From Pseudomonadota bacterium (GTDB lineage: Bacteria > Pseudomonadota > Alphaproteobacteria > Rhizobiales > Aestuariivirgaceae): 9,508 nt of DNA. Location of the stretch: assembly GCA_016522385.1 (NCBI GenBank), contig JAEKFU010000326.1, positions 1 to 9,508 of the forward strand, read 5' to 3'. This document shows positions 5,309 through 9,508 of this stretch, piece by piece (position 1 is the first letter of the stretch; each line of letters begins with the position of its first letter). Position numbers and translations under genes: made by a program. Below the pieces are notes generated by a model that was not told the origin of the DNA, did no database searches, and saw only the letters and a list, made by a program, of their open reading frames with translations.

Positions 5309-5521
5309 CTATGTGAAAGCTTTTTGCAATGCGTCTGCATGCTGGGGGCCAACACCGCAGCAGCCGCCGAGCACCTGGACGCCAAGGTTCACCCAGGCCC
5401 GTGCCTCACGGACGAGATCATCTGGAGCAATGACAAAGACGAATTGCCAGTTTGGCATCACAAAGTAGCCGGACTCTGGATAGGCACCGATTGGGCCCTC
5501 GGCAAGGGCGCAAACCGGTTT
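5309..5521 (-). pseudogene. Homocysteine S-methyltransferase, C-terminal remnant
   Basis: Reading leftwards, about 70 codons match the C-terminal end of the homocysteine S-methyltransferase (betaine-homocysteine methyltransferase/MmuM) family: ALAEGPIGAYPESGYF, then MPNWQF, IAPDDLVREARAWV, and the zinc-binding pair in VQVLGGCCGVGPQHADAL, ending at a TAG (5311-5309). Intact enzymes are about 300 residues and use three cysteines to hold zinc; only the CC pair remains. The catalytic barrel's first ~230 residues and its first zinc cysteine are absent. Upstream sequence in this frame (5522-5560) is unrelated and has no ribosome-binding site. This is a decayed fragment rather than a working gene. 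Its original enzyme would transfer a methyl group to homocysteine to make methionine. The breakpoint is near 5521. Confidence 0.8.
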
Positions 5522-5865
5522 CTGCATAGGTTGGTTTTCCGCAGTGTGATGCCGTTTCACACCAAACCGCAGGCGGATCCTGTTTGCGCGGAAAACGATG
5601 AAACTATCCGCACTCGTGCTTCAAGTTGACAGGAGCCTACCAAAGCGAATTCCTCTGATTTCATGAATTAAATGGCCGATTGGTCCATATTGAACACACA
5701 TGGATCCAGTTTATGCCGCGAATCATCGCTAGATTTGCTGGCATATCACTCTGGCCAATCTGGTTCTATTTTGATGCCAGAAGACTAAGGTATCGCTAGT
5801 TGCTCTAGAAGATCCCGGCAAGGGGCGATTTCAATTCCGTAAACGGAATAACACAGGAGTCGCAC
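5522..5865. other. Non-coding stretch upstream of the universal stress protein gene
   Basis: No gene is supported. It presumably holds the promoter of the stress protein/symporter unit, but no clear -35/-10 pair is visible. A short dyad TTCCGT-AA-ACGGAA at 5835-5848 lies 17 bases before the ATG at 5866 and just ahead of its ribosome-binding site, where a bound protein or a small hairpin could affect initiation. Confidence 0.4.
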
Positions 5866-6300
5866 ATGAAGAATACGTTCCTTCTTGCAGTGGATGGCAG
5901 CCCGGGTAGCAGCAATGCAGTTGAATTTGCAACGGATCGGGCCAAACGCGGTGGCGCCAGGATTGTCGTTGCCTATGTGATTGAATGGTCTCCCTATACC
6001 TTCAATACGCCGGAAGAAAATGCCGAACGGCACAAACGCCGGGAAGAGGAACTTGAACGGGCGACCAGTTCAATTGTGAAACCAGTGGTGGCAAAGTTGA
6101 AGGACGCTGGCCTGGACGTGGACAGTGAAGTACGCCACGGGCACACAGCGCAAACCCTGATCGAACTGGCCAAAAAGCACGATGTCGCCCAGATCTTTAT
6201 TGGCCGGCGCGGCGCTTCGGGTCTCAAAGACATGCTATTCGGTTCGGTTACGGCCAATTTGGTGCAGACCGCACCGGTTCCCGTGACAGTCGTGCCTTAA
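5866..6300 (+). CDS. Universal stress protein, UspA family, ATP-binding type
   Basis: A cytoplasmic single-domain universal stress protein of 144 residues, the normal family length. The N-terminal strand FLLAVDGSPGSSNAVEFA carries the conserved Asp10. The ATP-binding signature G-x2-G-x9-G-S is intact: Gly113, Gly116, Gly126 and Ser127 within FIGRRGASGLKDMLFGSVT, with the closing strand VPVTVVP. A charged helix (residues about 50-80) bridges the halves. AGGAG at 5855-5859 lies 6 bases before the ATG. It is 51 bases upstream of, and probably co-transcribed with, the AGCS symporter. Such proteins commonly dimerise and, when linked to a transporter gene, may modulate it in response to energy state; that link is inferred from gene order only. 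Confidence 0.93.
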   Translation: MKNTFLLAVDGSPGSSNAVEFATDRAKRGGARIVVAYVIEWSPYTFNTPEENAERHKRREEELERATSSIVKPVVAKLKDAGLDVDSEVRHGHTAQTLIELAKKHDVAQIFIGRRGASGLKDMLFGSVTANLVQTAPVPVTVVP

Positions 6301-6351
6301 GCGTCGAACGCGTCCACAGCCAGTTCTTGAATCAGCTCTTGGGAGGGATCG

Positions 6352-8001
6352 ATGAAACACATCTTAATGAATATTCTTATGGGCTTACTGTGCGTGTTTG
6401 TCGTAGCAGTCAGTGCAGCGCATGCTCAAAATGAGCAAAGCAAACCTTCTTCCCCCACACAGGACTGGATTAAAGGGATAGAAGATCCCAATGTTGGTTA
6501 CCGTTCCTGGATTCAAGGCATTTCTCCACCGGAACCGCCCCTCGTGGAAGACACGGGAATTGATGCCACAATCAACGCCTTGACGGCGCCCGTTGCCGGA
6601 TTGGTCGGTCGAATTGTGTTCTTCAAGATCCCCGTTTTCGGCGCCGAGCTGCCATTGGTGGTTTTGTGGCTGGTGATTGGTGCGATTTTTTTCACTGTCT
6701 ATCTCGGCTTCATCAATCTGCGGGGTTTCAAACATGCCATCGAGCTGGTTCGTGGTGATTATGCCAACCCGAACGATGCCGGTGAAGTGTCACACTTTCA
6801 GGCATTGGCCACCGCGGTTTCCGGCACCGTCGGCATCGGCAATATCGGTGGTGTAGCGGTTGCCGTGACGGTTGGCGGAGCCGGCGCAACCTTTTGGCTA
6901 ATCATGGCCGGCTTCCTCGGCATGTCGACCAAGTTCGTCGAATGTACGCTCGGCGTCAAGTATCGCAACGAGAACCCGGATGCGTCGGTGTCCGGCGGAC
7001 CGATGTACTATCTGCGTAGAGGTTTTGCCGAACGCAACATGGAAGGTTTCGGTAAGTTCATCGGCATTTTCTATGCTATTGGCATCTTCATCGGTGCTCT
7101 CGGCATCGGCAACATGTTCCAGTCGAACCAAGCCTATGTGCAACTCAACAATGTTGCCGGCGGCGGGCTCGACGGGCTCGGCTGGCTGGTCGGACTGATC
7201 ATGGCAGCCGTTGTGTTCGCGGTCATCATCGGCGGCATCAAATCGATTGCCCGGGTGACGGAAAAGATCGTGCCGTTCATGGCAGTCTTCTACTGCCTGT
7301 TCGCCCTCATCGTCATTATTATGAATCTGCCCTCCATTCCGGCTGCCATCGGCAACATATTTTCCGGCGCATTGACCGGTGAAGGCGTCGCTGGTGGTGC
7401 ACTTGGCGCATTGATAATTGGTTTCCAAAGGGCAGTGTTTTCCAATGAGGCCGGTATCGGCTCAGCATCGATCGCTCACTCAGCGGTGCGCACAAACGAA
7501 CCGATCACAGAGGGCATGGTGTCCTTGCTGGAACCATTCATCGACACGATCGTCATCTGCACGATCACCGCGCTAGTCATCGGCACCTCACAGGTTGCCG
7601 ATCCTGGCTTTGCCGGTGAAGCCAAAGGAATTGCCATGACGTCCGCCGCGTTTGAGCGTCAATTGTCATGGTTCCCGATACCACTGGCCTTCGCCGCGGT
7701 GCTGTTCGCCTTCTCGACGATGATCTCATGGTCCTACTACGGGTTGAAGGGCTGGACCTACATGTTCGGCGAAAGCCTCCAGGGCCAAACGGCGTACAAG
7801 CTTTTGTTCTGCGCGTTCGTAGCGTTGGGCTGCATTGTGCAACTTGGTCCAATCCTCGATATTTCGGATGCCTTGGTGTTCTTGATCTGCGTACCAAACA
7901 TTCTCGGCCTGTATTTCCTGGCGCCGATCGTCAAGCAGGAGCTGAATTCCTATCTGGCACGCGTGCAAAGCGGCGAGATCAAAAAATACAAGAATGTTTG
8001 A
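6352..8001 (+). CDS. Sodium/alanine (glycine) symporter, AGCS family
   Basis: An inner-membrane Na+-coupled amino acid carrier, 549 residues. Family signatures are clear: AVSGTVGIGNIGGVAVAVTV (from about 155) with GGAGATFWLIMAGFLGMSTKFVE, SGGPMYYLRRG (about 214-224), and FQRAVFSNEAGIGSASIAHS (358-377) followed by PFIDTIVICT. About ten to eleven hydrophobic segments run from residue 100 to 528. Residues 1-25 look like a cleavable signal peptide (VSAAHAQ), followed by about 70 polar residues before the first membrane helix. Most AGCS proteins are about 440-490 residues and lack this extension, so the start region would be periplasmic. GGGAGG at 6341-6346 supports the ATG at 6352. The predicted substrate is alanine or glycine. 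A strong terminator follows. Substrate specificity cannot be read from sequence. Confidence 0.95.
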   Translation: MKHILMNILMGLLCVFVVAVSAAHAQNEQSKPSSPTQDWIKGIEDPNVGYRSWIQGISPPEPPLVEDTGIDATINALTAPVAGLVGRIVFFKIPVFGAELPLVVLWLVIGAIFFTVYLGFINLRGFKHAIELVRGDYANPNDAGEVSHFQALATAVSGTVGIGNIGGVAVAVTVGGAGATFWLIMAGFLGMSTKFVECTLGVKYRNENPDASVSGGPMYYLRRGFAERNMEGFGKFIGIFYAIGIFIGALGIGNMFQSNQAYVQLNNVAGGGLDGLGWLVGLIMAAVVFAVIIGGIKSIARVTEKIVPFMAVFYCLFALIVIIMNLPSIPAAIGNIFSGALTGEGVAGGALGALIIGFQRAVFSNEAGIGSASIAHSAVRTNEPITEGMVSLLEPFIDTIVICTITALVIGTSQVADPGFAGEAKGIAMTSAAFERQLSWFPIPLAFAAVLFAFSTMISWSYYGLKGWTYMFGESLQGQTAYKLLFCAFVALGCIVQLGPILDISDALVFLICVPNILGLYFLAPIVKQELNSYLARVQSGEIKKYKNV

Positions 8002-8035
8002 TTGTCAGACATCGCCGAAACATGAGATTCAAGGA

Positions 8036-8059
8036 GGGGACGCATCGCGTCCCCTTTTT
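8036..8059 (+). terminator. Intrinsic terminator of the stress protein/symporter unit
   Basis: GGGGACGC (8036-8043) and GCGTCCCC (8047-8054) form a perfect 8-bp stem with a 3-base loop followed by five T. It lies 35 bases after the symporter stop. Confidence 0.93.
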
Positions 8060-8098
8060 CCATTCCGTCACCAGGTCTGCGACAGCGACCGCATCGAT

Positions 8099-8240
8099 CC
8101 TAGAGCGTTTCTTTCTCATGTGGAACCATTCTGACGGAGCGATTTTCCGGCAAGGTCAAGTATTGTTCCGCAGGCCGTATCAGGAGACGGGCAAGGAGCA
8201 ATGCGCTGGATTTGCCGGAAAAACGCCCGTCCCGAAGGGC
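8099..8240. mobile_element. MITE-like palindromic element, right-truncated copy
   Basis: Same orientation as the element at 3721. The end CCTAGAGCGTTTC is kept, and from GGAACCATTCTGACGGAGCG onward the two copies are highly similar to the CCCGTCCCG shared near 8225-8235. After that this copy departs, and the right inverted end (ATGAAACGCTCTAGG-like) is missing. The central perfect hairpin of the other copy is degraded here, so this is the older or recombined copy. It lies between the symporter terminator and the next gene. Confidence 0.75.
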
Positions 8241-8332
8241 TTGCCCCGGGGTGGGCTATACAAGACCGAGGAGATTCTTGCCAAGTTGGGTTTCCACGGC
8301 CATAGTCCCCGCGGTTGGGTGACAAATTCATG

Positions 8333-8336
8333 AGGT
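8333..8336 (+). promoter_or_regulatory. Ribosome-binding site deciding the GTG start at 8343
   Basis: GAGG at 8333-8336 lies 6 bases before GTG 8343. The alternative TTG at 8337 touches the GAGG and would leave no spacing, so GTG is preferred. Confidence 0.6.
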
Positions 8337-8342
8337 TTGGAC

Positions 8343-8633
8343 GTGGCCGTTTCGGTATCAGACATTGTCAAGGTCATTGAGAAAATCCCTGACTGGGCGC
8401 GGCTTAAGAAACTGCCTAAGCGTGTCGAAGAGCTTGAGGCTCGCATCGCGGAGCTTGAGAGTCGCCTCACTGCGGGCGGCGGGCAGCCGAACTGCAAGTA
8501 TTGCGGAAAAGGCGCGATGCAGCAGATCGCCAGCGAGCCCCGTGAAGAGCGGCCGGACCTCGCGGTACGACTCGAGACATGGCGGTGCCAGGAGTGCGGC
8601 GAAATCGACCATCGGATCGCCCCTCCCAAGTGA
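8343..8633 (+). CDS. Small coiled-coil/zinc-ribbon protein, function unknown
   Basis: A predicted soluble cytoplasmic protein of 96 residues from the GTG at 8343. Residues 1-20 form a helix (VSVSDIVKVIEKIPDWARL). Residues about 24-42 are a heptad-like coiled coil (LPKRVEELEARIAELESRL). After a glycine linker comes a zinc ribbon with two CxxC knuckles: Cys51/Cys54 in NCKYCGKG and Cys82/Cys85 in WRCQECGEID, separated by a charged stretch. All four zinc ligands are intact, so it is probably functional. A coiled coil joined to a zinc ribbon suggests an oligomeric adaptor or nucleic-acid-associated protein, but I do not recognise a named family. It begins about 100 bases after the truncated palindromic element and converges on the 57-residue gene. 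Confidence 0.8.
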   Translation: MAVSVSDIVKVIEKIPDWARLKKLPKRVEELEARIAELESRLTAGGGQPNCKYCGKGAMQQIASEPREERPDLAVRLETWRCQECGEIDHRIAPPK

Positions 8634-8756
8634 CAGCGTCGCCGAATGCGCGGACCGGCGCAGTCTAACACGCGAGGTTGAACCGTTGCCGAGTTCCTTC
8701 CGGCTGGTTGATGGGGCTGGCACACCGAATGGCACCTGAGTTGAGAAGGTAGTGTC

Positions 8757-8796
8757 CCGACATTGCCGATCACGTCCGCGCGGTGGGCAGTGTCGG
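8757..8796. terminator. Hairpin between convergent small genes (bidirectional terminator candidate)
   Basis: CCGACATTGCC (8757-8767) and GGCAGTGTCGG (8786-8796) pair over 11 positions with one G-U-type mismatch and an 18-base loop. The right arm abuts the stop codon of the minus-strand gene at 8797. The position between convergent genes fits termination in both directions, but no T-run is present. Confidence 0.5.
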
Positions 8797-8970
8797 TTAC
8801 TTCTGTCGATCAAGCATTTTTTGCAAGAGCTTGATTGCCACTTCGATCTTGGCGATCTGTTCAGGCGTCAAGCGTTGATCAGCTTTCCCAACGTGCCGGG
8901 CACCTTCATTAATGGCGGCTACAGTTTTCTGCACCACCTCATCCATGCCAGCATCGTCGCCAATGTACAT
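8797..8970 (-). CDS. Small 57-residue helical protein, function unknown
   Basis: A short minus-strand gene. A strong GGAGG (complement of 8975-8979) lies 4 bases before the ATG at 8970-8968, and the frame ends at TAA (8799-8797). The protein begins MYIGDDAGMDEVVQK and continues with TVAAINEGARHVGKADQR and LTPEQIAKIEVAIKLLQKML. Two amphipathic helices are likely, joined by a short loop. LTPEQIAKIEVAIKLL resembles the helix-cap and helix of small regulatory or toxin-neutralising proteins, but no family is recognised. The good ribosome-binding site and protein-like composition make it probably real despite its length. It has no signal peptide and no membrane segment. Confidence 0.65.
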   Translation of the reverse strand: MYIGDDAGMDEVVQKTVAAINEGARHVGKADQRLTPEQIAKIEVAIKLLQKMLDRQK

Positions 8971-9270
8971 ACAACCTCCAATTGCTCACTCTAAGCATAG
9001 GAGATCACAGCGGAAGTCGCTACCCCGTCAGACTGAGAACACTGCTCAAGGGTACACACACGTCTATGCCGCGTGCCTGGCATGCGTGAGAGCCACGGCG
9101 AGTGTCTGAGTTGGATTTGCTTTCGGACATGAAAGAGGCGGCGTACGACTTTGTAGGGACCGCGTGTCACTCCTTTGGTGACCGAACGTTTGTGAACGAA
9201 CATTCGCATGCCATTGCCCCAAGACAGCGCGGGTCGGCCCGCGGAACGGGCCGGCCCGGCATGTTCATTC
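8971..9270. other. 300-base stretch with no supported gene
   Basis: Frames here, including a minus-strand one of 113 codons starting at 9332, are rich in Arg and His and lack ribosome-binding sites, so I do not call them. The hairpin at 9230-9258 belongs to the gene to its right. The leader and promoter of the 57-residue gene should lie at 8980-9100, but no clear -35/-10 pair is seen. Confidence 0.4.
9230..9258 (-). terminator. GC-rich hairpin after the DUF3604 gene
   Basis: CGGGTCGGCCCG (9230-9241) and CGGGCCGGCCCG (9247-9258) form a 12-position stem with one G-U-type mismatch and a 5-base loop. It lies 12 bases beyond the stop codon of the minus-strand DUF3604 gene. The following minus-strand bases are not T-rich. 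Confidence 0.6.
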
Positions 9271-9508
9271 TTAGCCTTGGCTTGCCGGATTCTTGCCCGA
9301 AGGCGTGTACCAGATGGGTGACGACCAGGCACGCTCCTGCAGCGTCACGGGGGTTCCGTCCGGAATCGGGAGGCCGCTCCGCACCGCGTCATAGGTTGAC
9401 CAGCGCGGCGTCGGGATCTCCAGCACACGCACAAAGTAGGCGGCTGAATTCTTTGGATCGAAGTCAGGATCGGTCCATTCCGCCGACAGTTGGCTGTCGC
9501 CGATGTCG
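9271..9508 (-). CDS. DUF3604 domain protein, C-terminal part (5' end outside window)
   Basis: Seventy-eight codons and a TAA (9273-9271) of a minus-strand gene that continues past the right edge. The sequence AYFVRVLEIPTPRWSTYDAV, then LPIPDGTPVTLQERAWSSPIWYTP, is the characteristic end of DUF3604 proteins, large (about 600-700 residue) predicted periplasmic or exported proteins of unknown activity related to metal-dependent PHP-like hydrolases. WSSPIWYTP is the usual C-terminal motif, with only eight residues after it, so the end is intact. Any signal peptide or metal-binding residues lie outside the window. A hairpin follows 12 bases after the stop. Confidence 0.9.
   Translation of the reverse strand, partial: DIGDSQLSAEWTDPDFDPKNSAAYFVRVLEIPTPRWSTYDAVRSGLPIPDGTPVTLQERAWSSPIWYTPSGKNPASQG

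Noticed and set aside
6898..7428. 176-codon minus-strand frame inside the symporter gene
   Set aside because: A mirror frame of a GC-rich coding region; the plus-strand AGCS motifs are unambiguous.
8180..8773. 197-codon minus-strand frame opposite the zinc-ribbon gene
   Set aside because: Covers the palindromic element and the antisense of a well-supported gene; rich in Ser/Arg, no ribosome-binding site.
8991..9332. 113-codon minus-strand frame
   Set aside because: Starts inside the DUF3604 gene end in another frame, crosses its terminator hairpin, and is Arg/His-rich.
1..9508. CRISPR array, tRNA, rRNA, restriction or toxin-antitoxin system
   Set aside because: No regularly spaced short repeats, no cloverleaf or rRNA segments, and no recognisable nuclease, methylase or toxin genes were found on either strand.

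Overview
The window looks like an accessory-leaning piece of an alphaproteobacterial chromosome. Support comes from an alphaproteobacterial-style IHF beta subunit, an AGCS sodium/alanine symporter, the C-terminus of a DUF3604 protein, and short palindromic repeat elements whose ends read AGCGTTTC, a style I associate with Hyphomicrobiales (Rhizobiales) and related marine groups. The genus cannot be fixed from sequence alone. No rRNA, tRNA, CRISPR array, transposase or phage structural gene was seen.

Layout. The left edge (1-848, minus) holds a 3'-truncated regulator with a LysR-type helix-turn-helix and an effector half I do not recognise. It is divergent from a 254-residue protein of unknown function at 1004-1768 (plus). 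Their shared intergenic region carries a perfect dyad (938-961) that could be the regulator's operator. A 755-base stretch follows with no convincing gene. It contains two copies of a 44-base direct repeat, a 13-bp perfect hairpin between them, and a folded leader before a small exported 59-residue protein (2524-2703). An IHF beta gene (2950-3243) comes next, preceded by an 11-bp perfect inverted repeat.

The middle (3244-5865) is repeat-rich. It has an orphan GC-rich terminator, one copy of a ~108-base interspersed repeat, a complete 181-base near-palindromic MITE-like element, a minus-strand exported cupredoxin with an unusual arginine-rich tail and Gly/Met C-terminus, the second copy of the interspersed repeat, and a C-terminal scrap of a homocysteine S-methyltransferase gene.

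The right part returns to ordinary operon structure. A UspA-type universal stress protein (5866-6300) lies 51 bases before an AGCS symporter (6352-8001), which ends at a textbook intrinsic terminator. A right-truncated second copy of the palindromic element follows, then a small coiled-coil/zinc-ribbon protein (8343-8633). A convergent 57-residue minus-strand gene (8797-8970) and the C-terminal 78 codons of a DUF3604 protein (9271-9508, minus, partial) complete the window.

How the genes work together. Two units can be argued from sequence: the divergent regulator/unknown-protein pair on the left and the stress protein/symporter pair on the right. The others look independently transcribed, separated by hairpins and repeat elements. 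The repeats and the gene remnant suggest the middle has been rearranged repeatedly. The best candidates for undescribed biology are the left divergon, the structured non-coding stretch between the 44-base repeats, and the cupredoxin with its basic tail.
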